Source of the DNA: Nocardiopsis sp. ATB16-24
GTDB lineage: Bacteria > Actinomycetota > Actinomycetes > Streptosporangiales > Streptosporangiaceae
NCBI RefSeq assembly: GCF_030271535.1
Contig: NZ_JASCXJ010000007.1
Location: 124,001 to 188,000, forward strand
Length of the DNA stretch: 64,000 nt
Direction of reading: 5' to 3'
The notes beneath the pieces were generated by a model. It ran no database searches. It worked only from the letters and a program-made list of their open reading frames with translations, and was not told the DNA's origin. The translations under genes and the position numbers were made by a program. Below are positions 24,299-33,529 of this stretch, piece after piece (position 1 is the first letter of the stretch; each line of letters begins with the position of its first letter).

Positions 24299-25282
24299 TC
24301 ATACTCCCCCTTCACCGCCTTGGGAGAAGGCATCGGCCAAAAGAGTGCGCCACAGCTCGTAGCGGGGGCGGGTCGGGTCGGATTCCGGAGTCTCGACCGT
24401 GGGCCACAGCTCGCGGCACAGACGTGCGGCCTTGTCCACACCGGTTCCGCAGAACACGTTCGTGGCGATCTCGCAGTGCGAGAGCACGAGCCCGGCCCGC
24501 ACCCTGGCCTCAGCGGCGAAGGCGCTCCCCTGAGCCAGGTTCCACCGGTACTCCCGCGCACCGTCCCGAAGCCGGTCCAGCTCCTTCTCTTCGGCACCGC
24601 CCGCGTAGGTGGCGGCCAACCCGACCCCCGAGTAGAGATCGGCCCTGCGCTCGGGTGGAAAGGTCTCCACCAAGGAGACGGCGATGTCCGGGTCCGCTCC
24701 GGCGACGAACCACAGGGCCCGTCCCACACCCTGGTCGGCCGCCCGAAGCGCGTAGGCGCCGTCCGATGTGGCCTTTGCCGCACGATCGTCGCGCACCTTG
24801 CCGTGAACGTACTTTTCGGTATGGAAATATGCCTGGTGGAAGCCGTAACCGTCGTACACCAGCCAACGGAGCACCGGGTCGAGAGACCGGGTGTCGGGCC
24901 ACAGCGGTCGGGGCAGGCGGGCCATCGCCCAGCCGATGCCGATGTAGACCATGTAGACGTGGTCGGAAGCGGGTCCGTCGAGAAAACGCCGGGTCCTGCC
25001 GGTCCCGGGGAAGAGGCCGTCCATCAGGGCGAATCCCATCGCCGCGCCTTCGTATGCGAAGCCCCGGTGGCGACGGTCCACCTCCCGGAGCCTTGCGTCC
25101 GTGCGCTCCGGTGACGCGCTCTCCACCGCCTCCCCCAGGCCGAGGAGGAAGGACTCCCCCACCGTCTCCAGGACAGCACGTGCGTCCGCTCCCTTGTCAT
25201 GGAAACCCCGGGTCCCGAGCTTGACCGCCCCTGGATTCGGAGTCATGGCCCAACGTCGGAACGCTCCCATCACACCGGACAA
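24299..25282 (-). CDS. unbL: DUF1702 enediyne biosynthesis protein (UnbL/E3)
   Basis: About 327 aa. This is a soluble DUF1702 protein, one of the five conserved warhead-cassette proteins (E3). Family landmarks are KLGTRGFHDKG near the N-terminus, FAYEGAAMGFALMDGLFPG, HVYMVYIGIGWAMARL, VYDGYGFHQAYFHTEKYV, DQGVGRALWFVAGADP, ADLYSGVGLAATYAGGA and LVLSHCEIATNVFCG. No catalytic role is established for the family. TTG 25282 is chosen as start because GGGAGG lies 6 nt upstream; ATG 25270 would be 4 codons shorter but has no well-spaced ribosome site. It follows the AraC gene by about 106 nt on the same strand. Confidence 0.9.
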   Translation of the reverse strand: MSGVMGAFRRWAMTPNPGAVKLGTRGFHDKGADARAVLETVGESFLLGLGEAVESASPERTDARLREVDRRHRGFAYEGAAMGFALMDGLFPGTGRTRRFLDGPASDHVYMVYIGIGWAMARLPRPLWPDTRSLDPVLRWLVYDGYGFHQAYFHTEKYVHGKVRDDRAAKATSDGAYALRAADQGVGRALWFVAGADPDIAVSLVETFPPERRADLYSGVGLAATYAGGAEEKELDRLRDGAREYRWNLAQGSAFAAEARVRAGLVLSHCEIATNVFCGTGVDKAARLCRELWPTVETPESDPTRPRYELWRTLLADAFSQGGEGGV

Positions 25283-25388
25283 GCCGTCCTCCCGCCCTTG
25301 CGAAGGATGTCTTCCTTCCCTTCGTCCATGCTGTCCGCCGTGGGAGCCGGACTCTACTCCACGATTGCCTTTGTAGGCGTCCACGGCA

Positions 25389-26189
25389 TCAGACCGTCTG
25401 TGGAAGGGCTCTGGCTCCCACGAGCACCGGGGCCTCGGCGAGGGTCACCGCCACCGGCGGGTTCGTCACTTCGAAAGGACGCAGTGACAGGACGACGCCG
25501 GTGTCGAGCCCGGGTCCGATGGTGACGTGCCTTCGCGTGGTCGCGGTGAGCATGGGCATGTACGCTCTCCCTCTCCGGGGCGCCGCCATGGCGAGGATGT
25601 GGTAGGAGCCGATGGGTACTCCCGACACTTCGAACTCCCTCCGCCCGGACAGGGCCAGGGGCTGGAAGACCACCGGTGAGCGTTGTGGTGCCGCCTCGGA
25701 GAACACGCAGATCACCGTGTCCGTCACCCCCGCCGCGGCAGGAGCCTCGATCACTCCTCGGAGCGTGGTCGTGTACCGCTCGGGCAGGAGGCGATACCTG
25801 CTCGCGGCCACCATCTCCTCCAGGTCCGGCATCCGGAAGAAGTCATGGGAGGCGGCGACGAACAGTCTGGACACATCGGGGTCCCGGTACTGGGTCGGCG
25901 ACATCCCCACCAGACGGGTGAACCTGCTGGTGAAGGTCCCCACGCTGTTGTACCCGACACTGCACACGATGTCGGAGACGGTCAGCTCCGTCGTCAGGAG
26001 CAGGCGTTTGGCCGCGAAGAGGCGAACGGCGGTGAGGTAGCGACCGGGGGTCAGGCCGACATCACGCGAGAATATCCGAGAAAAATGATACGGGCTCACG
26101 AACACCTCTGCCGCGATCTCGTTCAGAGTAATGGGCTCCGAATACCGGAGCTTGATTATTTCGGTAGCCCGACGCACAGACTCTTCCAA
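25389..26189 (-). CDS. AraC family regulator with N-terminal DNA-binding domain
   Basis: 266 aa. Residues about 1-100 hold the paired helix-turn-helix of AraC proteins: PITLNEIAAEVFVSPYHFSRIFSRDVGLTPGRYL and LTVSDIVCSVGYNSVGTFTSRFTRLVGMSPTQYR. Here the DNA-binding part comes first. A C-terminal beta-rich domain of about 160 residues follows (VIEAPAAAGVTDTVICVF, IGSYHILAMAAPRR), possibly for ligand sensing. AGGAGG at 26196-26201 is 6 nt before TTG 26189 but directly abuts GTG 26195, so TTG is preferred. It is the first gene of the minus-strand cassette and is the obvious candidate activator of unbL-unbV-unbU and pksE. Confidence 0.88.
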   Translation of the reverse strand: MEESVRRATEIIKLRYSEPITLNEIAAEVFVSPYHFSRIFSRDVGLTPGRYLTAVRLFAAKRLLLTTELTVSDIVCSVGYNSVGTFTSRFTRLVGMSPTQYRDPDVSRLFVAASHDFFRMPDLEEMVAASRYRLLPERYTTTLRGVIEAPAAAGVTDTVICVFSEAAPQRSPVVFQPLALSGRREFEVSGVPIGSYHILAMAAPRRGRAYMPMLTATTRRHVTIGPGLDTGVVLSLRPFEVTNPPVAVTLAEAPVLVGARALPQTV

Positions 26190-26939
26190 TTTCACCCTCC
26201 TAAAAATTCCCAAAGGGGAACCGCAACACGAGACAATGACTCCTCCTTGAGAGCAAGAAGGAAAAACAGAGGATCCGGAACGGGAACAAGGAGGGGTCTC
26301 GGACTCCTCCAACCAGAGAGGAAAGACGCCCGACACTCCTTTGACATAACGCGCCTTCACTACGCTGAGTCAACGAACATCCTCCCTCATTCGACGGCAG
26401 GCATACCTGGAAGACCGGACGCGACATCGCTCCATGCTCACACCCCCTCCGGGGGGCTTCATCTTCCAGATTGCTGCATTCCATGCAATGAACCTCCGAA
26501 AACCTTGAAACCACGGCCTACATCAAAAACACAAAGCAACCAAAGGGGCACGGTGAGCCGCATCAAAACAACATCCCTTAGGTGCGTTTCAACAGAAGAT
26601 CCACTGGGAACCGAAGATCATCTTTCCTTGGAAACCCAGATCTGATCAGCGGAGATACCTGATCGACTTCTTCCGAGACGAACCAGAGCCTCACTCGGTT
26701 CGGAACACACAGACTTTCGGGATGGGTTTCCATTCATCCGGTGGGACTCCTGTTCCTGGTGTGAACGAAGCCCTCACTTTCTCTCCACGCCCCGTCTCGC
26801 CCCGGGTGGCCGGGGCGTCGCTCCCCACCTTCTGGACGCCCTTCGGCTCCCTCACCGGAACAGGCGTCCTGGCACCCGCGGTCGATGGTCCGTACGCTGG
26901 CGGCCAGAGTCACCGGATCCGACAGCGAGCGAGGAGCCC
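26190..26939. other. Low-GC gene-free boundary region
   Basis: 750 bp between the AraC gene and the serpin gene. The part from about 26200 to 26720 is clearly poorer in GC than the genome, with many A runs, and holds no ORF with actinobacterial codon bias. It should contain the cassette promoter (near 26200-26300, minus strand). It also marks the change from accessory to housekeeping DNA. No tRNA or integrase remnant was seen. Confidence 0.55.
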
Positions 26940-28049
26940 ATGCGATCGAACACGTCCCCCCGACGGGACCACCTGGAGTTCGCCGCCGCCCTGGACGGGG
27001 CTCTGACCCGGCCCGGACGGTCACACGTGTGGTCCCCGCACTCCGTGGGCACCGTGCTGGCCCTGTTGGCCACAGGCGCGGCGGAGCGGACGCTGGCCGA
27101 ACTCCAGGACCTGCTGGGCGAGGACACCGAAGGCCAACTGAGGTCCTTGGACGAGGCCGTGGCGAGCGCCGACGACTCCGGACCGGACCTGGCCACGCTC
27201 AACGGCCTGTACGTACCCGCCGACCTGAAGGTGGTGCCGGGTTTCGAGGCGCGGATGGGCGAACGCTCGGGCGCCGAAGTGGAACACGCCGACTTCGCGC
27301 ACGACGCCGAGGGGGTGCGCTCGCGGATCAACGCCAAGGTGGCGGAGGTGACCCGCGGTCTGATCGAGGAGCTGCTCCCTCCCGGCAGCGTCCACCCCGA
27401 CGTGCGGCTGCTCTTGGTCAACGCGCTGTGGGTGAAGGTGGTCTGGCCCGACCCCTTCGATCCCCGACAGACCCGTGATCGGCCCTTCCACATGCCTTCG
27501 GGGAGGCGACGGGTACCCACCATGCACAGGTCGGCCCGTATGCCCCACGCGAGTGCGCACGGATGGAGCATGGTGAGCCTGGAGGGTGACCACGAGCTGA
27601 GCCTGGACGTGCTGTTGCCCGAGGAGCGCACCACCGATCCCGGACCGATCTCGGCCCGCACGCTCGTGGAGTTGTACCGCCAGGCCTCCCCGCAGCAGGT
27701 CGACCTGGCGCTGCCACGCTTCGAGGTGGAGAGCGACGTGTCCCTGTTGGAGCCCCTGGCCACCTTGGGGGTACGCCGGTTGGCCACGGACACCGCCCGC
27801 TTCGACGGGATCAGCGAGGAGCCGCTCAGAGCCGACGAGATCCTGCACCAGTCGGTGCTGCGGGTGGACGAGAAGGGCGCGGAGGGGGCGGCCGCCACAG
27901 CGGTGATGATGCTCATGGCGGCGGCCGTACCGTCCCGACCGATCCGCTTCACGGTGGACCGGCCGTTCGTGTTCGTCCTGCGCCGTCGCGAGGCGATCCT
28001 CTTCCTGGGACGGATCACCGAGCCCGTGGACCCCGGTCCGGCCCTCTGA
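26940..28049 (+). CDS. Serpin family serine protease inhibitor
   Basis: 369-aa protein with the full serpin layout and no signal peptide, so probably cytosolic. It has SPHSVGTVLALLATGAAERTLAEL (helix B region), LLLVNALWVKVVWPDPFD (strand 3A / breach), FHMPSGRRRVPTMHR, and the reactive-centre hinge at about residues 310-322 (DEKGAEGAAATAV), whose small residues mark it as inhibitory. It ends with FTVDRPFVFVLR. The scissile loop runs to about residue 336 (MMLMAAAVPSRP); hydrophobic P1 candidates suggest an elastase- or chymotrypsin-like target. ATG 26940 has GAGGAG upstream. Serpins occur only sporadically in bacteria. The target protease is unknown. Confidence 0.93.
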   Translation: MRSNTSPRRDHLEFAAALDGALTRPGRSHVWSPHSVGTVLALLATGAAERTLAELQDLLGEDTEGQLRSLDEAVASADDSGPDLATLNGLYVPADLKVVPGFEARMGERSGAEVEHADFAHDAEGVRSRINAKVAEVTRGLIEELLPPGSVHPDVRLLLVNALWVKVVWPDPFDPRQTRDRPFHMPSGRRRVPTMHRSARMPHASAHGWSMVSLEGDHELSLDVLLPEERTTDPGPISARTLVELYRQASPQQVDLALPRFEVESDVSLLEPLATLGVRRLATDTARFDGISEEPLRADEILHQSVLRVDEKGAEGAAATAVMMLMAAAVPSRPIRFTVDRPFVFVLRRREAILFLGRITEPVDPGPAL

Positions 28050-28063
28050 GACCGGACCTCCGG

Positions 28064-28804
28064 TCACACCTCGAAGACCTCGAAGCCGGTGGCGAGCGGG
28101 ACGCCCGCCCACTCCCCCGCCTCGGCCGCGGCCCGGGGCAGGAAGGCCTCCTGGTCGAACCCCGACAGGTTGGCCAGGTAGACCTCGTGGGCGGCCAACG
28201 AGGCCACGCCGGCGGCCAGGTCGCCCTCGCTCAACTCCACGTAATGGGTGGAGCGAGGAGAACCGCCGAAGGCCACGAAACGCACTCCCGTCCAGGGCTG
28301 GAGGCCCTCCTCGAACTGCTCGCGGAACACCCAGCGGTTGGCGGCGTCGCGTACCGCGTCCAGCAGGGCCGGTCCCAGTACCCGGTGGTCGGCGTGGTTG
28401 AACCCGCCCCCGCCGGCGAAGTGCTCACGGAAGTTGATGGAGACGACCACCTCGGGCCTGTGCCGCCGGATCGCGGCGGCCAGCGCCGCACGCAGTTCCA
28501 GCCCGTACTCCAGGGTGCCGTCGGGGAAGTCGAGGAACTCCACGGTGGCCACGCCCACGGCCTCCGCCGACGCACGCTGCTCGGCCATGCGCAGCGGGGC
28601 GCACTCCTCCGGGGCCATGCTCTCGATACCGGCCTCGCCCTTGGTGACCAGCAGTTCCACCACGTCCTTGCCCTGGCCGGTCCACCTCGCGATCGCCGAG
28701 GAGGCACCGAACTCCAGGTCGTCGGGGTGCGCCACCACGGCGAGGGCGCGGTCCCAGTCCTCGGGAAGCACCTGGGGCACACCGATCTGCGTTGTCTGTG
28801 TCAT
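28064..28804 (-). CDS. PIG-L family LmbE-like deacetylase
   Basis: 246-aa zinc-dependent N-acetylglucosaminyl deacetylase-like protein. The metal motif AHPDDLEFG is at about residues 25-33, and the second ligand region is GFNHADHR. FREHF and the later FVAFGGSPRSTHYVEL fit the family. Members include MshB and Mca of mycothiol metabolism and antibiotic-maturation deacetylases. The short length and the lack of further hallmarks leave the substrate open. ATG 28804 was chosen over an upstream in-frame start at 28849 because the family core begins soon after. It is convergent with the serpin gene and sits next to DUF3710. Confidence 0.9.
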   Translation of the reverse strand: MTQTTQIGVPQVLPEDWDRALAVVAHPDDLEFGASSAIARWTGQGKDVVELLVTKGEAGIESMAPEECAPLRMAEQRASAEAVGVATVEFLDFPDGTLEYGLELRAALAAAIRRHRPEVVVSINFREHFAGGGGFNHADHRVLGPALLDAVRDAANRWVFREQFEEGLQPWTGVRFVAFGGSPRSTHYVELSEGDLAAGVASLAAHEVYLANLSGFDQEAFLPRAAAEAGEWAGVPLATGFEVFEV

Positions 28805-28858
28805 GCGACACAGCCTACGGAAGACGGGTGCCCGTGGTGCCTCCTCCACGCCCCCGGC

Positions 28859-29692
28859 TCAGGACCGTCCGGATCCCTCCGGGGGGCCACCGGGCGCCGC
28901 GCCGTTCGGCGAGCGACCCGCGTTGCCCCGTTGTGCCGCCTGCTGGGCCGCACGCGTCCGGGCGGCCTGGGCCATCTGCTCCTGGATCTGTTTGGGCACG
29001 GTGATCGGCAGCAACTCGCTCGGGGGCGCCGGCTGGTCGCCGCGTACCACCACGATGCCCGCGAAGAGCTGTTCGACCTCGGCCATCGTCTCGGGCTTGG
29101 AGGCGCCGTCACCGCGGATCACTCCCCGCAGCACCCACCGGGGACCGTCCACACCGATGAAGCGCACGCGTTGGGCGAGTTGTCTGCCGTCCTCGGTCTT
29201 GCGCCCCTTGACCGGGATCAGGGCCTTGAGCTCGGGGCCGAAGGTACCGTCGTGCTCCTCGGCCTTACCGCCCTGCTTGGTGACCTGCTCGCGCAGTTCC
29301 TCGCGCATCTCGTCCCACAGTCCGGAGGACTTGGGCGCGGCGAAGGGCTGCACCTGCAACGCGCTCTTTCCCCGCACCAGGGTCACACCGATGATCTTCT
29401 GCTTGCCCTGGGCGTCCTGGGCGACGTTGACCTGGATCTCGGTGCCCTGCTCCATGGGCAGGAGCATGCTGCCCAGGTCCATGCGCTTGGCCTCGGGAAA
29501 ATCCTCCTCGGAGTCCCACGGCCCGGTGGCACGGTGTCGGTCGGCCTCCTTGGCCGGCCCCGGCACGGGTTTCTCGGGCTCGACCTCGTTACCGAAGGAG
29601 ACCGCCCCGGCCCCTCCCTCACGCTGGGGCGCGGCCTCCGTCCCCGTTCTCTCCGTCTGCTCGTCCCGCTTCTTGCGGCGGCGTCCGAACAC
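28859..29692 (-). CDS. DUF3710 domain protein
   Basis: 277-aa actinobacterial protein. The N-terminus is basic (FGRRRKKRDEQ) and disordered to about residue 60. The DUF3710 core is at about 65-235 (RMDLGSMLLPMEQGTEIQVN, FAAPKSSGLWDEMREELREQV, RFIGVDGPRWVLRGVI). The tail is Gln/Ala/Pro-rich. Its function is unknown. GTG 29692 is used because the family begins VFGRRRK and a GGTGAAGG ribosome site precedes it. It lies just downstream of dut, as in many actinobacteria, and is likely co-transcribed. In such genomes DUF3159 and the trkA pair usually follow; here they are displaced to 1.5-3.8 kb. Confidence 0.9.
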   Translation of the reverse strand: MFGRRRKKRDEQTERTGTEAAPQREGGAGAVSFGNEVEPEKPVPGPAKEADRHRATGPWDSEEDFPEAKRMDLGSMLLPMEQGTEIQVNVAQDAQGKQKIIGVTLVRGKSALQVQPFAAPKSSGLWDEMREELREQVTKQGGKAEEHDGTFGPELKALIPVKGRKTEDGRQLAQRVRFIGVDGPRWVLRGVIRGDGASKPETMAEVEQLFAGIVVVRGDQPAPPSELLPITVPKQIQEQMAQAARTRAAQQAAQRGNAGRSPNGAAPGGPPEGSGRS

Positions 29693-29748
29693 GCCTTCAC
29701 CTCTCGCTTCACGTTGGTCCCGGAATGACACCGGGGATGGGGGCACCG

Positions 29749-30225
29749 TCACCGTTGTGCGGCATGACCCCCGGTCGAACCGAAACCGCCTGTCCCCCGG
29801 GGCGACTCCGGCAGGGAGTCCGCCTCGGTGAACACCGCCCGTTCCACGCGCTGGACGACCAGCTGCGCGATCCGGTCACCCCTGGCCAGCTTGACCGGGG
29901 TGGTCCTGTCGGTGTTGATGAGGGTCACTCTGATCTCACCTCGGTACCCGGCGTCGACCGTTCCCGGTGCGTTGACGAGGGTGAGTCCGCATCGCGCGGC
30001 CAGCCCCGAACGCGGATGCACGAAGGCGGCGTACCCGTCGGGAAGTGCGATGGCCAGTCCGGTGGGGACCGTGGCGCGCTCCCCCGGGTCCAGGACGATG
30101 TCGACGGCGGTGCACAGATCCGCGCCCGCATCACCGGGATGAGCGTAGGCGGGCAAGGGAAGGTCAGGGTCCAGGCGCTGGACCGTGACCGCGATCCGTC
30201 CGTCTGCCAAGGATGTGGTACTCAC
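29749..30225 (-). CDS. dut: dUTP diphosphatase
   Basis: 158-aa trimeric dUTPase that converts dUTP to dUMP and pyrophosphate, keeping uracil out of DNA. All five motifs are present: HPGDAGADL (1), PRSGLA (2), [11 protein letters not shown] (3), [10 protein letters not shown] (4) and the C-terminal P-loop-like [10 protein letters not shown] (5). GTG 30225 begins [10 protein letters not shown], which fits the usual N-terminus. It is transcribed toward DUF3710 with a 56-nt gap. It is separated from valS by a strong terminator, so it has its own promoter in the 30226-30276 region. Confidence 0.95.
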   Translation of the reverse strand: MSTTSLADGRIAVTVQRLDPDLPLPAYAHPGDAGADLCTAVDIVLDPGERATVPTGLAIALPDGYAAFVHPRSGLAARCGLTLVNAPGTVDAGYRGEIRVTLINTDRTTPVKLARGDRIAQLVVQRVERAVFTEADSLPESPRGTGGFGSTGGHAAQR

Positions 30226-30276
30226 ATTGGCCGAGCCTATCGCCCCTCGGGCGTTGAAACGGTTCTCCGTCACCAC

Positions 30277-30320
30277 CGCGCGGGGGCGGGACCGGGTTCC
30301 ACCGGTCCCGCCCCCGCGCG
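30277..30320 (-). terminator. Strong valS terminator
   Basis: A perfect 19-bp stem (30277-30295 with 30302-30320) with loop GTTCCA, between the valS stop (30453, minus) and the dut start. The stem is almost entirely G-C. Confidence 0.75.
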
Positions 30321-30452
30321 CTGCTCCTCCTCCGGGTTCCACCTCGGCCCTCTGAGCCCCGCGAGGACGAGGGGCCGGGGCTCCCACGACGCCTCGGCCC
30401 GTGCTCACGCCCCCGTCCGCGGCACCCGTCACGGTCCCGTCCCGCGACGGCA

Positions 30453-33029
30453 CTACTCCTCGGTGGGCGCGGGCAGCGCCACCTCGACGGTGAGCTCGGC
30501 GTCGTCGGTGGTGTGGAAGTCGATCGCGGCGGTGCGTCCCGCGGCGGCGATGTCGCCACTGGCTGCGCGGGCGGCCTCGGCCTGCTTGCCCGACACCCTG
30601 ACGTGCTCGACCTCGGCTCGCATGGACAACTTGGCCTCGGACTTGGTCTTGCGCACGGCGCGCAGCACCTCGGCGGTCGCGGCCAGGACGGCCGCCTCGC
30701 CGTCCGCCGCGGCGGCACGGTACTCGTCGGCCCGGGGCCAGTCCTGGACGTGGACCGATCCCTCCTGCCACCAGCTCCAGACCTCTTCGGAGACGAAGGG
30801 CAGGAAGGGCGCGAAGAGTCGGTGCAGGGCGCTCAGGGCGATCAGCAGTGCGGCCCGGGCGGAGGCGCCCTCGGCGGAGTCGGTGTCGTAGGCGCGAGCC
30901 TTGACCAGCTCCAGGTAGTCGTCGCACAGGTCCCAGAAGAAGCGCTCGGTGCAGTCCAGGGCCCGGGTGTGGTCGTAGGCCTGGAAGGCCGCGGTGGCCT
31001 CCTCCACCACGTCGGCCAGCGCGGCCAGCATCGCCCGGTCCAGCGGCTGGGTGACCCGAGCGGGGTCGGCGGAGGTCTCCTCGCCCGCCACGGACATGAC
31101 GAACTTGCTGGCGTTGAGGATCTTGATGGCCAGCCTGCGGCCGACCTTCATCTGACCCTCGTCCATGGCGGTGTCGGTGCCCAGACGTCCGCTGGCGGCC
31201 CAGTAACGGACCGCGTCGGAGCCGTACTTCTCCAGCAACGCCAACGGGGTGACGACGTTGCCCTTGGACTTGGACATCTTCTTACGGTCGGGGTCCAGGA
31301 TCCAACCGGAGATGCCGGCGGTCCTCCAGGGCAGGGTGTCGTTCTCGAAGTGGGCCCGGACCACGGTGGAGAACAACCAGGTACGGATGATGTCCTGCCC
31401 CTGCGGACGGTAGTCCATGGGGAAGACGCGTGCGTAGAGGTCGGGGTCGCGCTCCCAGCCGGAGGCGATCTGCGGGGACAGCGAGGAGGTCGCCCAGGTG
31501 TCCATGACGTCGGGGTCGCCCATGAACCCGTTCGCCCGCCCACGCTGGTCCTCGGTGTAGCCCGGAGGGGCCTGGGAGCTGGGGTCGACCGGAAGCCGGT
31601 CCTCGGTCGGCAGGATCGGTTCGTCGTAGCGCGGGTTGCCGTCGGCGTCCAACGGATACCAGACGGGGAACGGCACACCGAAGAAGCGCTGGCGACTGAT
31701 GAGCCAGTCGCCGTTGAGCCCCTCGACCCAGTTCTCGTAACGGGCGCGCATGTGCTCGGGGTGCCATTCGAGCTCGCGACCGCGCTGGACGAGTCGACGG
31801 CGCAGGTCCTCGTCCCGTCCGCCGTTGCGGATGTACCACTGGCGGGTGGTGACGATCTCCAGGGGCTTGTCGCCCTTCTCGAAGAACTTCACGGGGTGGG
31901 TGATCGGCGTGGGCTCACCGACCAGGTCACCGCTCTCCCTGAGCAGGGACACGATGCGCTCTCGGGCGGTGTGCACGGTGGCGCCCACGAGCTCGTCGTA
32001 GGCCTCACGGGCGGCGCCGGCCTCCAGCCCCCTGGGCGGTTCGGCCACGATGCGACCGTCCCAGCCGATGATGGGGCGGGTCTCCAGCTGCAACTCCCGC
32101 CACCAGGTGACGTCGGTGGTGTCGCCGAAGGTGCAGATCATGGCGATGCCCGACCCCTTCTCGGGATCGGCGAGGCGGTGGGCCTTGACCGGGACCTCGA
32201 CACCGAAGAGCGGGGTGCGCACGGTGGTGCCGAACAGGTCCTGGTAACGCTCGTCGTCCGGGTGGGCGACCAGCGCGACGCAGGCGGCCAGCAGCTCGGG
32301 CCGGGTGGTCTCGATGTGGACCGGGGAGCCGTCGGGCTTGTGGAAGGCGAGCTTGTGGTAGGCGCTGGGGCGCTCGCGGTCCTCGAGTTCGGCCTGGGCG
32401 ACCGCCGTGCGGAAGGTGACGTCCCACAGAGTGGGCGCCTCCGCCATGTAGGCCTCTCCCCGGGCCAGGTTGCGCAGGAACGCCCGCTGGGCGGCGGTCC
32501 GGGAGTCGTCGTCGATGGTGGCGTAGGTGTGACGCCAGTCCACGCTCAGGCCCAGACGACGCCAGATGGACTCGAAGACCTTCTCGTCCTCGACGGTGAG
32601 CCTGTCGCACAGCTCGATGAAGTTGCCCCGAGAGACGGGGACCTGCCGCTTGGGGTCGGGCTTGGCCGGCGGCTGGAAGTCCGGGTCGTAGGGGATCGAC
32701 GGATCGCAGCGCACGCCGTAGTAGTTCTGGACCCGGCGTTCCGTGGGCAGGCCGTTGTCGTCCCACCCCATCGGGTAGAAGACGGCCTTGCCCCGCATGC
32801 GTTGGAAACGCGCGACGGTGTCGGTGTGCGTGTAGGAGAACACGTGGCCGATGTGCAGCGACCCCGAGACCGTGGGCGGCGGGGTGTCGATGGAGTAGAC
32901 GTCCTCGCGGTCACGGGTGCGGTCGAAGTGGTAGACGCCGGACTCATCCCATACGTCGTCCCACTTCGCCTCGATACCGTCCAGCGAAGGCTTGTCGGGC
33001 ATGCGGAAGGAATGAGAGCGGTTGGTCAT
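30453..33029 (-). CDS. valS: Valine--tRNA ligase
   Basis: 858-aa class Ia aminoacyl-tRNA synthetase charging tRNA-Val. The HIGH motif lies in GSLHIGHVF (about 57-65) and the KMSKS motif in [11 protein letters not shown] (about residue 580). The editing (CP1) domain is in between, with [25 protein letters not shown]. The anticodon-binding domain contains [17 protein letters not shown]. The chain lacks the long C-terminal coiled-coil extension of E. coli ValRS and is about 90 residues shorter, as in other actinobacteria. ATG 33029 is clear. No tRNA or T-box element was seen upstream. Confidence 0.96.
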   Translation of the reverse strand: MTNRSHSFRMPDKPSLDGIEAKWDDVWDESGVYHFDRTRDREDVYSIDTPPPTVSGSLHIGHVFSYTHTDTVARFQRMRGKAVFYPMGWDDNGLPTERRVQNYYGVRCDPSIPYDPDFQPPAKPDPKRQVPVSRGNFIELCDRLTVEDEKVFESIWRRLGLSVDWRHTYATIDDDSRTAAQRAFLRNLARGEAYMAEAPTLWDVTFRTAVAQAELEDRERPSAYHKLAFHKPDGSPVHIETTRPELLAACVALVAHPDDERYQDLFGTTVRTPLFGVEVPVKAHRLADPEKGSGIAMICTFGDTTDVTWWRELQLETRPIIGWDGRIVAEPPRGLEAGAAREAYDELVGATVHTARERIVSLLRESGDLVGEPTPITHPVKFFEKGDKPLEIVTTRQWYIRNGGRDEDLRRRLVQRGRELEWHPEHMRARYENWVEGLNGDWLISRQRFFGVPFPVWYPLDADGNPRYDEPILPTEDRLPVDPSSQAPPGYTEDQRGRANGFMGDPDVMDTWATSSLSPQIASGWERDPDLYARVFPMDYRPQGQDIIRTWLFSTVVRAHFENDTLPWRTAGISGWILDPDRKKMSKSKGNVVTPLALLEKYGSDAVRYWAASGRLGTDTAMDEGQMKVGRRLAIKILNASKFVMSVAGEETSADPARVTQPLDRAMLAALADVVEEATAAFQAYDHTRALDCTERFFWDLCDDYLELVKARAYDTDSAEGASARAALLIALSALHRLFAPFLPFVSEEVWSWWQEGSVHVQDWPRADEYRAAAADGEAAVLAATAEVLRAVRKTKSEAKLSMRAEVEHVRVSGKQAEAARAASGDIAAAGRTAAIDFHTTDDAELTVEVALPAPTEE

Positions 33030-33227
33030 GGGGCCAATGGTAGTGCGCTCCCGAGCGTGTTCGCTCCGTGGTTTCGATCATCACACGAGGCTCCGCCCCG
33101 AAGGCGGGCACGCCGAGTTCGGTCCACCGTCCGCCATGGTGACGTGAAAGGATCACCCTTGTACGAACATGAGGGTGCGCGCCCCACGCGCGTCCTCGTA
33201 CGCCCAACGGAAACGGTGAACGATTCG

Positions 33228-33506
33228 ATGGCCAAGAAGGACGGCGGTGACATCGGCCCGGTGCTCGCTGGTCTCCTGGCGGGGATGGCCGCGCAGTACG
33301 TCATGCGCAAGGCACTGAACTTCGCCTGGACCAAGGCGACGGGCGAGGAACCGCCCACGGACGTGGACTCCCCCGACATCGGTCTGGGCCAGGCACTGGG
33401 CTGGGCGGTGATGGCCGGTGTCGGTACGGAGGTGGCCCGGGTTCTGGCCGTACGCGCCGCCCGCGCCAAGCTGGTGAGCAGGCGTCCCAAGGAACTGGGG
33501 CTCTGA
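33228..33506 (+). CDS. DUF4235 small membrane protein
   Basis: 92-aa protein of the actinobacterial DUF4235 family. It has two short hydrophobic segments (IGPVLAGLLAGMAAQYVM and GQALGWAVMAGVGTEVARVLAV) separated by an acidic linker (TGEEPPTDVDSPD). The middle motif NFAWTKATGEEPP is typical. Its function is unknown. ATG 33228 is chosen with GGTGAA about 9 nt upstream; a GTG four codons earlier (33216) is possible. It diverges from valS and ends before a very long hairpin. Confidence 0.85.
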   Translation: MAKKDGGDIGPVLAGLLAGMAAQYVMRKALNFAWTKATGEEPPTDVDSPDIGLGQALGWAVMAGVGTEVARVLAVRAARAKLVSRRPKELGL

Positions 33507-33529
33507 GGGCCGGGACACGGCCCCCTGTG

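Noticed and set aside
26200..26514. 104-codon minus-strand ORF upstream of the AraC gene
   Set aside because: It lies in low-GC DNA, has no ribosome site, and Cys/Arg/Ser-rich random-like sequence.
30513..33506. 997-codon plus-strand ORF opposite valS
   Set aside because: Antisense shadow of an unmistakable valyl-tRNA synthetase; only its last part in the same frame (33228-33506) is the real DUF4235 gene.
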